DNA of 33,812 bases from Candidatus Omnitrophota bacterium. GTDB taxonomy: Bacteria; Omnitrophota; Gorgyraeia; Zapsychrales; Fredricksoniimonadaceae. Each line of letters opens with the position of its first letter. Position 1 is the first letter of the stretch. The stretch lies in NCBI GenBank assembly GCA_028865345.1, contig JAGWKL010000017.1, positions 1-33,812 of the forward strand, read 5' to 3'. The notes beneath the pieces are model-generated. The model was not told the origin of the DNA. It was given only the letters and a program-made list of their open reading frames with translations, and did not search any database. The position numbers and the translations under genes are program-made. Positions 17,251 to 25,858 of this stretch are shown one piece after another.

Positions 17251-17604
17251 TTATTTCTCGGATTTCTTTTTCAATTCCTTCAGCTCGAATTCCAGCAACG
17301 CGATTTTCTGGGCCATCAGGTCGTTTCTGATATTTTGCTGGCACAAAAACACCGTCATTACAAGGCTTAAGAACACAAACACGCAAAACAACGTGAAGAA
17401 AATGAAGTTGCTGGGCAGTTCAAACCCGAAAAAATCGGCGCAGGCAAAGATCAACCGGTAAAAGACCGCGAAAAAAATCCCGACCGCGGAAACCGAAAGC
17501 CAGCCCACCGCGTACTTGAACGTCAACCGGCGCCGGCGCACCAGATCTATGACGAACAAGAAAACGGCCACTGAAACAAGGAACGCCACCAGATGAATGT
17601 TCAT
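17251..17604 (-). CDS. DUF2304 family membrane protein
   Basis: 117 residues with three hydrophobic segments: about 3-22 (VAFLVSVAVFLFVIDLV), 33-57 (YAVGWLSVSAVGIFFAVFYRLI) and 67-88 (IFFTLFCVFVFLSLVMTVFL), then a short charged coiled-coil tail (IALLEFELKELKKKSEK). Size, topology and the early F-K-Y-A-x-G-W-L-x-x-S pattern match DUF2304. Members commonly sit next to a DPM1-like GT2 gene, as here, where the two overlap by 4 bp. The role is unknown; partnering the glycosyltransferase at the membrane is the usual guess. Confidence 0.82.
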   Translation of the reverse strand: MNIHLVAFLVSVAVFLFVIDLVRRRRLTFKYAVGWLSVSAVGIFFAVFYRLIFACADFFGFELPSNFIFFTLFCVFVFLSLVMTVFLCQQNIRNDLMAQKIALLEFELKELKKKSEK

Positions 17605-18326
17605 GACAATCTCCTCCGTCTGCGGGCCATCTGCAAAAGGATCGCCAGCGTCACCTTCACCATGTAATACAAGGTCTTGAAATAGCGGATGGAACTGCTG
17701 CCCGCCTCACGGGGACGCATGGCGACGGGCAATTCAACGATCCGCGCCCGGGCCTGCTGGGCCAGCACAATGGCTTCCGGTTCCGGAAAATCGTAGGGGT
17801 AATAATCGGCGAATAAATCGATCATCCTTGAGTTGTACGCCCTGAACCCCGAGGTCGGGTCATTGATCCTGACGCCGGTCAAGGCATTGATCAGGTGCAC
17901 AAAGAAGCTGATCCCCATCCTGCGGCTAAACGATGACCGGTATCCTGCGGAGCCTTCCAGAAAGCGGCTGCCCACCGCCATATCAGCCTCGCCGCGCGCC
18001 AAAGGCTCCACGAGCCTGTCCATGAAGGACGGGTCGTGCTGGCCGTCACCGTCGATCTGCACGGCGATATCGTACCGGCGGCTTTGGGCGAATTGGAACC
18101 CCGTCTGCACCGCGGCGCCGATCCCCAGGTTAAACGGCAGGGAAACCACCATGCCGCCGGCCTTTGCAGCCTCCTTAGCCGTCTCATCTTTCGAGCCGTC
18201 ATCGATGACCAAAACATCGACGCGTTGTCCCCAAGCCTTGCGGATCTCCCCCACCGTACGGCCGACATTGCCGCACTCGTTAAAAGCGGGGACAATGGCA
18301 AGGATCTTTTTGTCCGCAGGGTTCAT
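17601..18326 (-). CDS. GT2 glycosyltransferase, DPM1/polyprenyl-phosphate type
   Basis: 241 residues from ATG 18326. Motifs in order: ILAIVPAFNECGNVGRTV, VLVIDDGSKDET, the metal-binding VQIDGDGQHDP, MAVGSRFLEG, and the DPTSGFRAYN motif typical of dolichyl- or undecaprenyl-phosphate sugar transferases. It likely loads a sugar from a nucleotide donor onto a polyprenyl phosphate at the cytoplasmic face. The C-terminus has a weakly hydrophobic YYMVKVTLAILLQMARRR segment. The track start (18350) adds eight residues; ATG 18326 overlaps the stop of an upstream 30-codon ORF as ATGA and fits the family's N-terminus, so I chose it. The 3' end overlaps the DUF2304 gene by 4 bp. Confidence 0.88.
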   Translation of the reverse strand: MNPADKKILAIVPAFNECGNVGRTVGEIRKAWGQRVDVLVIDDGSKDETAKEAAKAGGMVVSLPFNLGIGAAVQTGFQFAQSRRYDIAVQIDGDGQHDPSFMDRLVEPLARGEADMAVGSRFLEGSAGYRSSFSRRMGISFFVHLINALTGVRINDPTSGFRAYNSRMIDLFADYYPYDFPEPEAIVLAQQARARIVELPVAMRPREAGSSSIRYFKTLYYMVKVTLAILLQMARRRRRLS

Positions 18327-18415
18327 TTTCCGCATTCCTTGTCCCAGCACCGCTTAAGAAAGATGACGGCCATTAAAACAAAAAAAATCTGAACGGCTAT
18401 GAGGATAAAGACCAT
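18323..18415 (-). CDS. Small 30-residue membrane peptide (not in ORF track)
   Basis: ATG 18415 opens a 30-codon frame: MVFILIAVQIFFVLMAVIFL followed by KRCWDKECGK and TGA. It is one hydrophobic helix followed by a basic tail containing two Cys, and its stop overlaps the glycosyltransferase ATG (ATGA). Purine-rich gggggcagg lies about five bases before the start. The coupling and the clean transmembrane design argue for a real gene, but I cannot name a family. It may be a small subunit of the GT2/DUF2304 set. Confidence 0.5.
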   Translation of the reverse strand: MVFILIAVQIFFVLMAVIFLKRCWDKECGK

Positions 18416-18423
18416 AAGGGCCT

Positions 18424-18441
18424 GCCCCCAAATGCGGGGGC
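18424..18441. other. Perfect GC hairpin between S41 gene and small peptide gene
   Basis: Gccccc/gggggc arms around a 6-base loop, starting five bases after the S41 homologue's stop. No T-run follows on the minus strand, so a complete rho-independent terminator is unlikely. A processing or mRNA-stability hairpin between the two transcription segments is possible, and it overlaps the likely ribosome-binding region of the 30-residue peptide. Confidence 0.5.
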
Positions 18442-18446
18442 AACGA

Positions 18447-19691
18447 TTACTGCTGCTGCGTTTGCATTTCAATATAGGCCGCGGCCAGATTGATCAGCCC
18501 GTCCTTGGGGGCGCCGGTGATGATTTTATTGGGCGTAATCCCGTCGAAACCAAACACCTGGCCGTCGGGATAATATCCCCGGGCCACGACCAAAGCCAGC
18601 ATGGATCCGTCTCCCATGGGGAACATCCTCTTGAGCAGGATCTGCCCGGCGGTGTTGACCCCCAGCACCACGGCACGCTTCCTGAATTGCATGATGCCGG
18701 TGAACAACTCCGCGGCAGAGCCCGTATCGGCATCGACGAGGATGACGATGGGGCCGTCAAATTGGTATTGGGCGCCGATATCCGGCACGTCCAGATCGGC
18801 CTTGGGCCCGTTACGTTCCTGAAAGTAGGCAAATTCCTGGCCGCCTTTCAGGAAAAAAGCGGAAATTTCCCGCGCGGCCAACGGCGGTCCGCCGGGATTG
18901 CCCCGCAAATCCAGCACCAGGCCCTTGGGGCGCTGCTCTTCTATCCAGGAAAGGAAACGGTACATGTCCTGTCCGGTCATGCGGTTGAATTTGGGCACTT
19001 CCAGGCAAAACACGCCGGGCACCGGCACCGGATGGAGAAACACGGTCTGCTTGAAATATTTCTTGCTGACGGCGACAATGGTCTTTCGCGTTGCGGTCTC
19101 ATGGCTCAGATAGGTCAACCGGACACGGGTATTGACCAGCGGCGTCAATTCTTTTTCGATCTCCTCCTGGGTCATGCGCGCCACAGCGCGGCCGTTGATT
19201 TGCAGGATGACATCATTTTCACGCAAACCTTTCTCATAGGCGTCGGAACGCGGCTCCATGCGGGTCACCAAAAACCCGGTATCATTCTTTTGGCCGATGA
19301 TGCCCAGGTCGATTTTTTCGCCCAGGGCTTCACGTTTGAATTTGACGGCGGGTTTGGGCGGATAAAACTGGGTGAACTTATCGTCCCTGGACCTCAAAGC
19401 GTCGGCCAGATACCAGGCGCTGCGCCAGCGGACGTAATCGATGCTTTTGCCCTCGCCTTTAAGCTGCGGATAAATGATGGTATTGAACTCTTTCAGAAAA
19501 TGGTCGTAGATCTTACGGTCAGGCGCGAGGTAATAATTTTCCTGGAAAGTTTTATAGACCTTCTCAAAAAAGGCCGTGTATTGTTTGTATGCGCGGCCGC
19601 TGAAAGCTGCGGGAGCGGCGGCAAGAACCGGGGATGAAACCGCGCCGAGGCTTGCGGCCATCAAAAAAATGCATATGATCCTGGAACACAT
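18447..19691 (-). CDS. S41 (C-terminal processing peptidase) homologue with altered active site
   Basis: 414 residues. Signal peptide about 1-25 (FLMAASLGAVSSPVLA). An N-terminal helical domain precedes a PDZ domain at about 110-210 (SDAYEKGLRENDVILQINGR) and the S41 core at about 225-405 (GLVLDLRGNPGGPP, ILVDADTGSAAELF). In Prc and CtpB the catalytic residues are Ser, Lys at +25 and Gln at +29. Here Ser325 is in place, but +25 is Gln350 and +29 is Lys354 (TAGQILLKR), an exact exchange. It may be inactive, or may use the relocated Lys. Probably periplasmic. It follows the TMTC-like gene after 37 bp. CTP-type proteases normally trim C-termini or activate other envelope enzymes. Confidence 0.86.
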   Translation of the reverse strand: MCSRIICIFLMAASLGAVSSPVLAAAPAAFSGRAYKQYTAFFEKVYKTFQENYYLAPDRKIYDHFLKEFNTIIYPQLKGEGKSIDYVRWRSAWYLADALRSRDDKFTQFYPPKPAVKFKREALGEKIDLGIIGQKNDTGFLVTRMEPRSDAYEKGLRENDVILQINGRAVARMTQEEIEKELTPLVNTRVRLTYLSHETATRKTIVAVSKKYFKQTVFLHPVPVPGVFCLEVPKFNRMTGQDMYRFLSWIEEQRPKGLVLDLRGNPGGPPLAAREISAFFLKGGQEFAYFQERNGPKADLDVPDIGAQYQFDGPIVILVDADTGSAAELFTGIMQFRKRAVVLGVNTAGQILLKRMFPMGDGSMLALVVARGYYPDGQVFGFDGITPNKIITGAPKDGLINLAAAYIEMQTQQQ

Positions 19692-19729
19692 CTTTTCTAT
19701 CTTATCAAATTTATATTATCCATCATTAA

Positions 19730-21868
19730 TTATCTCGAAAAATTTTGCTCCAGACGGTCCCGTTTCATCCGCGCCACCGGGTCGCCCTGAGAAAAAAGGA
19801 TCGCCAGGTCATAATCCTTGAGGGCCTTTTGCCTGCGTCCCATGACATAATACAGGTCCCCCCGCGTGATTAAAGCATGATAAGGATAAAGCTCCAGGCT
19901 TATGGCCTTCGTGTAATCTTTCAGCGCCAGGCCGAATTTCTTTTGTTGAATATAAACGATACCCCGGTTGCTGTAGGCATTGTCGTAATAAGGGTGCAGG
20001 GAAATGGCCCTGGTGAACACTTCCAGGGCCTTGCGGTCATTGCCGTTCCTAAGATAGGCGATCCCCAGCTCATTGAGCACCTTGACATCATAGGGGGCCT
20101 GCTGCAGCGCCCTCTTGAAATCGTCCACGGCTTCAGGCAGGCGCCTCAACGCCGTGTAACTTTCCGCTCTTCTGCAGTAACTGTCTTTCAAATCGTTCTT
20201 CAATGCGATCGACTTTGTGAAATCATCGACGGCACGGCCGGTATCGCCCAGGCTGCTGTATAAGATCCCCCGTTGATAATAGATCGCCCCCATGGAGGGA
20301 TCGGCCTGGATGGCTTTATCAAAACACGCCAGGGCATCAACGGTCTCATGCATTTGTTTTAAGATCGCCGCTTTCTGGATGTAGGCCAGGGCGCTTTTTG
20401 TTTTGAGGGCGATGGCCCGGTCAAAATCCTCCAGCGCTTTTTCATTTTTCCCTCTCAAGGCGTACAGCTGGCCGCGCATGATGTAGGCCATTGCGTCGCG
20501 AGGGTCAAGCTTTACGGCCCTGTTGAAATCGCTGAAGGCCAGAAAATAATCCCCTTCGCCCAATAAGGCGGCTCCCCGGTCAAAATAACCCCGGGCCCCC
20601 GAAGGGTTTTTATCGATGGCGCGGTCCAATTTTTTAAAATCGGGGATTCCTTTTCCGGGGCCGTAAATGGCCTCATCCTGGTTTCCTTTGGCGATCGCGT
20701 TTCTGGGATCATGCTTCAGCGTCCAGGTCCACAGCGTCCGGTCATTCTTCCATATCCGGCACTGGTTGAACGTCATGCATCCCAAAACAAAAATGAGCAA
20801 AAAGGCCGCGGCCTTAAATCTTGATAAACGCGCCCCCAGCCAGAGGCAAAACCCCAGGGAAGGCAGATACATGAAACGGTCCGCCACGATGTTGTTGTCG
20901 TTAAAATCGAACCTCCAGAAGAAGAAAATCGTCGCCATCCAAAACAGGCAGGCGAAAATAAACAGCCTGTCCTTGCGTCCGATGATCATGGAACCCAGGA
21001 AAACGGCAAAAACAACCAGCGCCAAAATGTAGCTGGGATCGGACAATGTGACGGGCAGGGCCGGAGAATACGCGGGAATAAAATAAACCGGGAGAAAGAA
21101 TTTTTCCAGATACCACGAAAAAGACCAGACGCCGCACAGAAAAGACTGGGGGCCGATCGCCGGATGCGGCGATAATTTAAAGACCGTTATCAGCGCGACG
21201 GGAAAGATCAAAACGGCAAAAGGCAGCTTGTCTGCTATCATCGTTTTGCTCAAGCGCCGCTGATAAAACCAATCCAGCAATAACAACACCCACGGGATGC
21301 TGACGGCCATGGCCTTGGTCAAAACGCTTAAAAACCCGAAAAGCAGGCTTAAGCCATACTGTTTTGTGGATTTGCTTTTGAGATACTGTCCGTATTGCTT
21401 TAAACACAACATATAAAACAGGATGCCCAGGACATCCTTGCGTTCGGTCACCCATGCCACCGATTCCACGTGCATGGGATGGACCGCGAAAACAGCGGCG
21501 GCGATAAAGCCTGCCCAGCAGGACATCCCCAGCATACGGGCAAAATCGAAAACCAAGAGCACCACGGCCAGATGCAGCAGCACGTTGATGCCGTGGGCCG
21601 CCCAGCTCGCAAGGCCGAAGAGGTGGTATTCCAGATTGAACGAGAGGGTGGTTAACGGGATGTAGGTGTCATTGATGGTTTGCCTAAAGAGACTGCAAAT
21701 ATTATTCCAGGACAGGCTGTAAACGCAGGGATTGGCGATAAAATGCTGGTAATCGTCCCAGTTTAGGAACCCGCAACGAAGGCAGGGACCAAACGCCGCC
21801 GCCGTAAGCGCGGCCAGAAAAATCAAAAACAGGAAAACGTTGTCTTTTTCAGCTTTCTTGGATTTCAT
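19730..21868 (-). CDS. TMTC-like integral membrane GT-C protein with TPR tail
   Basis: 712 residues. The first ~390 form about ten membrane spans. A luminal/periplasmic acidic motif just after span 1 (FLNWDDYQHFIANP) and AVHPMHVESVAWVTERKDVL are hallmarks of TMTC-type O-mannosyltransferase relatives in the GT-C class. About eight TPR units follow from ~405 to 705, such as AIDKNPSGARGYFDRGAALL and AISLHPYYDNAYSNRGIVYI. In animals TMTC proteins O-mannosylate cadherins; bacterial homologues are uncharacterised, so lipid-linked sugar transfer to an exported protein is an inference. ATG 21868 overlaps the lipoate-ligase gene by 20 bp. With two GT2 genes downstream this looks like a surface glycosylation set. 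Confidence 0.82.
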   Translation of the reverse strand: MKSKKAEKDNVFLFLIFLAALTAAAFGPCLRCGFLNWDDYQHFIANPCVYSLSWNNICSLFRQTINDTYIPLTTLSFNLEYHLFGLASWAAHGINVLLHLAVVLLVFDFARMLGMSCWAGFIAAAVFAVHPMHVESVAWVTERKDVLGILFYMLCLKQYGQYLKSKSTKQYGLSLLFGFLSVLTKAMAVSIPWVLLLLDWFYQRRLSKTMIADKLPFAVLIFPVALITVFKLSPHPAIGPQSFLCGVWSFSWYLEKFFLPVYFIPAYSPALPVTLSDPSYILALVVFAVFLGSMIIGRKDRLFIFACLFWMATIFFFWRFDFNDNNIVADRFMYLPSLGFCLWLGARLSRFKAAAFLLIFVLGCMTFNQCRIWKNDRTLWTWTLKHDPRNAIAKGNQDEAIYGPGKGIPDFKKLDRAIDKNPSGARGYFDRGAALLGEGDYFLAFSDFNRAVKLDPRDAMAYIMRGQLYALRGKNEKALEDFDRAIALKTKSALAYIQKAAILKQMHETVDALACFDKAIQADPSMGAIYYQRGILYSSLGDTGRAVDDFTKSIALKNDLKDSYCRRAESYTALRRLPEAVDDFKRALQQAPYDVKVLNELGIAYLRNGNDRKALEVFTRAISLHPYYDNAYSNRGIVYIQQKKFGLALKDYTKAISLELYPYHALITRGDLYYVMGRRQKALKDYDLAILFSQGDPVARMKRDRLEQNFSR

Positions 21869-22553
21869 AGAGCTGTTTCATCAATGAAAACTCCTGCGTG
21901 CTGGGATCTGCGGGCATGGCGGCCTGAAAAACCTGCGACAAATGGTTTTTAAAAACACCGGGATCGACGGGAACATTGGTGACGAAATCCTCATGGCTGC
22001 GGCCCCTGCGGTATTCCGGGATGTCCTGCGGGTGCCTCAAATAGCGGTGGATGAGCGCCAGGTCAAAGTTATAAAGGATGGTGCCGTGGTGCAAAATATA
22101 TTTCTTCAACCGGCGCTGGGCATTGCCGGAAAACTTTTTCTCCGCCGGCCCGAAGGCCAAATCCGAAAGCGGCCTGAAATAAGCTTCCGTTCCGGCCCGC
22201 TGCAGCGCTTCGATGACTTGGCCGGCGATCCATTGATAAGACCGGCGCAAATCGTTAAGCTCGGGACGCTTGTCCTTGGAAAGGACCAGCGTGTAATTCA
22301 GGCAGCCCGGCCCCTGGACAACCGTGCCCCCTCCTGAAAAACGCCTTAACACGGGGATATGGTCTTTTTTTGTTTGGAACAAATGAATATCCGCCTCTGC
22401 GCTTCCGGTGCGGCCCAGCACGATAAATACCCGGGAAGATTCCCAAAAACGCAGATACTCGCCGCTGCCTTCTTTTTCCGCCAGGCGCAGCAAGGCTTCA
22501 TCAAAGGCGATATTTTCCTGAGGTGTGGGAAACGAAATGTCTCTAAGCTGCAT
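21849..22553 (-). CDS. Lipoate-protein ligase A family protein
   Basis: 234 residues from ATG 22553. Family motifs: FDEALLRLAE, YLRFWESSRVFIVLGR, RRFSGGGTVVQGPGCLNYTL for the lipoyl-AMP pocket, and the Lys-containing KKFSGNAQRRLKKYILHHGT. It attaches lipoate, or transfers an octanoyl/lipoyl group, to the lysine of a lipoyl domain; position after the glycine cleavage genes points to GcvH as acceptor. The track start (22607) would overlap gcvPB by 65 bp with a low-complexity N-terminus; ATG 22553 overlaps by 11 bp and begins QLRDISFPTPQENIAFDEAL, as the family does. LplA, LipM-type octanoyltransferase and LipL cannot be separated by eye. Confidence 0.87.
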   Translation of the reverse strand: MQLRDISFPTPQENIAFDEALLRLAEKEGSGEYLRFWESSRVFIVLGRTGSAEADIHLFQTKKDHIPVLRRFSGGGTVVQGPGCLNYTLVLSKDKRPELNDLRRSYQWIAGQVIEALQRAGTEAYFRPLSDLAFGPAEKKFSGNAQRRLKKYILHHGTILYNFDLALIHRYLRHPQDIPEYRRGRSHEDFVTNVPVDPGVFKNHLSQVFQAAMPADPSTQEFSLMKQLYEIQES

Positions 22554-24012
22554 CTGTTGTTGCCGCGAAGAAACTGGTTTTGACGTCCCGCGCGGCCTTG
22601 ACTTCATCCGGCCGTGAAACGGGCATGGTCTTGGGGAACTCTTTAAAAACCGCCGGATCCGTTTGCGAAAGCTTGTCGGCCTCGACCATCTTCCCTATAT
22701 AATAGTCCATGGTCTGCTTGGATTCCGTTTCGGTCGGCTCGATCATGATGGCCTCGGGAACGCTGATGGGGAAATACACCGTCGGAGGATGCACCTGCTG
22801 GTCGATGAGAAATTTGGCGATGTCGATGGCGTGCACCCCGCGCGCCGCCTGCTGCGATGCGGAAAAAACGCTTTCGTGCATGCATATCCTGTCAAAACAA
22901 AGTTTATAATAAGGCGCCAGTTTTTTCATGATGTAATTCGCGTTCAGGACCGCGTGATCGGCGGTATCGGCGAGGCCTTCCCTGCCCAGCATCAGCAGGT
23001 ACGCGTAGGCCCGCACCAAAAGGCCGAAGTTCCCGTAAAATGAGGCGATATAACCGATGGATTGCGCGAAGTTGTAATCCAGCGCAAAGGCGCCGTCTGC
23101 GCGCCTGACCACCCTGGAAACCGGCAGGAATGGGGCAAGTTTGTCATTGACCCCGACGGGCCCGGCGCCCGGTCCGCCGCCGCCGTGGGGGGTCGTGAAG
23201 GTCTTGTGGGTGTTGATGTGCATCACGTCAAAGCCGACATCGCCGGGACGGAACCGGCCCAGGACCGCGTTTAAATTGGCGCCGTCATAATACATGATGC
23301 CGTCGACGGCATGGATGACCTCGGCGATGGCGCTGATATTGGGTTCAAAGACGCCGTAGGTGCTGGGCACCGTCATCATCAGGCCGGCGGTTTGCTCATT
23401 GACGGCGTCTCGAAGCGCCTGCAGGTCCATGCCGCCGTCTTTATTGGACGGGATGGTGATCGTTTCATAACCGGCGATGGCCGCGGAAGCGGGGTTGGTG
23501 CCGTGCGCGGAATCCGGGATGATGACATATTTCTTTTTGTGGTTGCCCTTGGATTTGTGATAGGCGGCCATGAGCATGATGCCGGTCAATTCGCCGTGCG
23601 CGCCCGCCAGGGGCTGCATGGTGAAATGCTTGAAACCGGTGATCTCACCCATCCACTGTTGAAGTTCGTACAGGATCTGAAGGGCGCCTTGCGTCCAGCG
23701 TTCTCCGCCGGAGAGCTGGGCCAGCAAGGGATGCAGGTCGGTGAACCCGGACAAACGCGCCAGCGCCTCGGTGAATTTGGGGTTGTACTTCATCGTGCAG
23801 GAACCCAGCGGATAGAAATGGGTGTCGATGGAAAAATTCATCTGCGACAAACGGGTGTAATGGCGCACCACGTCGAGCTCTGAGACTTCGGGCAAAGGCG
23901 CATCCTGCGTGCGCGCGTACGCAGCGGGCACTTGGACGCGGACCGGCACGTCCGAGTCCCCGAACCGGAATCCCTTTCGCCCTTCCACCGATTTTTCAAA
24001 AATGAGTTCCAT
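22543..24012 (-). CDS. gcvPB: Glycine dehydrogenase (decarboxylating) subunit 2
   Basis: 489 residues, the usual length for the C-terminal half of split P-protein. The PLP-binding lysine lies in INTHKTFTTPHGGGGPG. Other family blocks are FYPLGSCTMKYNPK, TMQPLAGAHGELTG, PDSAHGTNPASAA, and VYFPISVPEAIMIEPTETES near the C-terminus. With subunit 1 it decarboxylates glycine and passes the aminomethyl group to lipoyl-GcvH. An 82-bp AT-rich gap, including the small palindrome ccctaatttataggg, separates it from gcvPA. Aggga precedes the ATG at 24012. Split P-proteins occur in many Gram-positive and candidate-phylum lineages rather than in Enterobacteria. Confidence 0.96.
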   Translation of the reverse strand: MELIFEKSVEGRKGFRFGDSDVPVRVQVPAAYARTQDAPLPEVSELDVVRHYTRLSQMNFSIDTHFYPLGSCTMKYNPKFTEALARLSGFTDLHPLLAQLSGGERWTQGALQILYELQQWMGEITGFKHFTMQPLAGAHGELTGIMLMAAYHKSKGNHKKKYVIIPDSAHGTNPASAAIAGYETITIPSNKDGGMDLQALRDAVNEQTAGLMMTVPSTYGVFEPNISAIAEVIHAVDGIMYYDGANLNAVLGRFRPGDVGFDVMHINTHKTFTTPHGGGGPGAGPVGVNDKLAPFLPVSRVVRRADGAFALDYNFAQSIGYIASFYGNFGLLVRAYAYLLMLGREGLADTADHAVLNANYIMKKLAPYYKLCFDRICMHESVFSASQQAARGVHAIDIAKFLIDQQVHPPTVYFPISVPEAIMIEPTETESKQTMDYYIGKMVEADKLSQTDPAVFKEFPKTMPVSRPDEVKAARDVKTSFFAATTDAA

Positions 24013-24094
24013 GATTCGATCCCTAATTTATAGGGCTAAATTTATCCCTTATATAATTGTTTCATCGTTATGCATAATCAAAAAATAACCGTAA

Positions 24095-25432
24095 TTAAGC
24101 TAATACCTCTTCCATCGCCTTCGCGTAACCTTCGATCTGGTCCCTGGTCCTTTTCTCCGTGACGGCAACGAGCAAATAGCGCTCCATGCCCGGATAATAA
24201 CGGCCCAGCGGAAAGCCCGCGGCAAACCCTTTGGGCATCATGGCCGCGACCGCCTCGGAAGCATCCACAGGCAGGTGCACGGTGAACTCGTTGAACGTCG
24301 GCGATGAACGTTTGACCTCGACGCCCTTGATCCTGGACAAAAGCTGCTTGGCATATTCCGCCTTATCCAGGTTCAACTGCGCCATTTCCTTCAACCCGTT
24401 CTTGCCGACGAGGGCCATAAAAATGGCCGCCTGAAGCGCGCACAGGGACACATTGGTGCAAATGTTGGAGGTGGCTTTTTCCCGGCGGATATGCTGCTCA
24501 CGCGCCTGCAGGGTGTTGACAAAACAGCGCCGCCCCTTGGAATCCAGCGTTTCACCGACGATGCGGCCGGGCATCTTGCGGATATATTTCCTGCGGGCGG
24601 CCATGAACCCCAGGTAAGGCCCTCCGAAATTAAGCGGCAGCCCCAGAGACTGCCCTTCCCCCGTGACCAGATCCGCCCCCATTTCCGCCGGTGTTTTCAA
24701 CAGCCCCAGGGAAACAGGATAGACGCTGACCAGGGCCAGGGCCCCCGCGTCATGGGCTTTTTGGATGATATCGGTAAAATCATCGATGGCCCCGAAAAAA
24801 TTGGGGTTCTGCAGGATGACCGCCGCGGTATCCTTGTCCAGGAGCCGCTCTATTTCCGGGCGGCTGGTCTGGCCGTGGACCACGGGCGTTTCTGCAAACC
24901 GGTAAGACAGATGATGGGTGTACGTCTTTAAAATTTTGCGGTAAATGGGGCTGACCCCGCCGTCCATGATCACTTTATGCCTTCCGGTGATGCGGATGGC
25001 CATCATCATGGCCTCATACAGGGCCGTTCCCCCGTCGTACAAAGAGGCGTTGGCGACATCCATGCCGGTCAGGGCGCACATGGAGCTTTGGTACTCAAAA
25101 AGAGCCTGCAGGGTCCCCTGGGCGCATTCGGGCTGGTAGGGCGTATAGGCCGTGGTGAATTCCCCGCGCGAAGCCAGCGCCGGCACCGCCGACGGTATGT
25201 AGTGGTCGTAATAACCGCCGCCGATAAAAGGGATCACCTGCACGTTGTTTTTCAGGGACAGGGCCTTCACGCGGGCCGTCACCTCCTGCTCCGAAAGGCC
25301 TTTGCCCAAGTCAAATGATTTGGGCCTGTGTTCAGGCTTGATGCCGGCAAAAAGACCGTCGATCGATTTCACGCCGATGTCTTTAAGCATTTCTTCGACT
25401 TCTTGAGGGGTATTGGTGATATAAGGGTTCAA
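24095..25432 (-). CDS. gcvPA: Glycine dehydrogenase (decarboxylating) subunit 1
   Basis: 445 residues, full length for the N-terminal half of split P-protein. Motifs include FIGGGYYDHYIPSAVPALAS, YTPYQPECAQGTLQALFEYQ and ANASLYDGGTALYEA. The start codon is TTG (25432), 13 bp after the gcvH stop and with no clear Shine-Dalgarno sequence. It is supported by the family's N-terminal pattern, here NPYITNTPQEVEEML, which a later ATG would lose. Partner of the gcvPB product. Confidence 0.95.
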   Translation of the reverse strand: MNPYITNTPQEVEEMLKDIGVKSIDGLFAGIKPEHRPKSFDLGKGLSEQEVTARVKALSLKNNVQVIPFIGGGYYDHYIPSAVPALASRGEFTTAYTPYQPECAQGTLQALFEYQSSMCALTGMDVANASLYDGGTALYEAMMMAIRITGRHKVIMDGGVSPIYRKILKTYTHHLSYRFAETPVVHGQTSRPEIERLLDKDTAAVILQNPNFFGAIDDFTDIIQKAHDAGALALVSVYPVSLGLLKTPAEMGADLVTGEGQSLGLPLNFGGPYLGFMAARRKYIRKMPGRIVGETLDSKGRRCFVNTLQAREQHIRREKATSNICTNVSLCALQAAIFMALVGKNGLKEMAQLNLDKAEYAKQLLSRIKGVEVKRSSPTFNEFTVHLPVDASEAVAAMMPKGFAAGFPLGRYYPGMERYLLVAVTEKRTRDQIEGYAKAMEEVLA

Positions 25433-25445
25433 AGGAAGGTCCCGA

Positions 25446-25835
25446 TCAATGCCCGAGGGTGTCGATATAACTGCGGTATTCCTCCGCGTTCATGAGATTG
25501 GTGCTTTCATCCATATCGCGCACGTCGATTTTGGCGATCCAGCCTTTGCCGTAGCAATCCTTGTTGATTAAAGACGGGTCGTCTTCCAGCTTGTGGTTGA
25601 CTTCGATGATCCTGCCTGAAATGGGCGAAAAAATATCGCTGGCCGCCTTGACCGACTCGACGGAAACGAATTGTTCGAACTGTTCCACTTCGGATTCCAT
25701 CTCGGGGAGTTCCACATAGGTGACGTCGCCCAAAGCCTCCTGGGCGTAGTCCGTGATGCCCATGGTGGCGGTGTTTTCCTCAATGGAAATCCACTCATGC
25801 TCCTTGGTATATAGAAAACTTTCTTCGATTTCCAT
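25446..25835 (-). CDS. gcvH: Glycine cleavage system H protein
   Basis: 129 residues, normal length. The lipoyl-lysine lies in SVESVKAASDIFSPISG, flanked by GITDYAQEALGDVTYVELPE and the C-terminal GWIAKIDV typical of GcvH. It shuttles the aminomethyl group between P-, T- and L-proteins on its lipoyl arm. The N-terminus FLYTKEHEWISIEENTA is canonical. A strong ribosome-binding site (ggggga, seven bases before the ATG) suggests high expression, as expected for a carrier. It lies 23 bp after gcvT. The ligase gene after gcvPB could modify it. Confidence 0.97.
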   Translation of the reverse strand: MEIEESFLYTKEHEWISIEENTATMGITDYAQEALGDVTYVELPEMESEVEQFEQFVSVESVKAASDIFSPISGRIIEVNHKLEDDPSLINKDCYGKGWIAKIDVRDMDESTNLMNAEEYRSYIDTLGH

Positions 25836-25858
25836 GACGTGTTCCCCCGGAAGTTCTC

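Noticed and set aside
17027-17461. 144-aa plus-strand ORF and 85-aa minus ORF across the palindrome
   Set aside because: Both read through the inverted-repeat element and neighbouring antisense sequence, without domain resemblance.
18424-18441. Rho-independent terminator after the S41 gene
   Set aside because: The hairpin is perfect but no T-run follows on the minus strand, and the next ORF begins about nine bases on; listed as a hairpin only.
18399-19637. 412-aa plus-strand ORF
   Set aside because: Antisense shadow of the S41 peptidase homologue; composition is His/Gln/Asp-rich as expected for reversed coding sequence.
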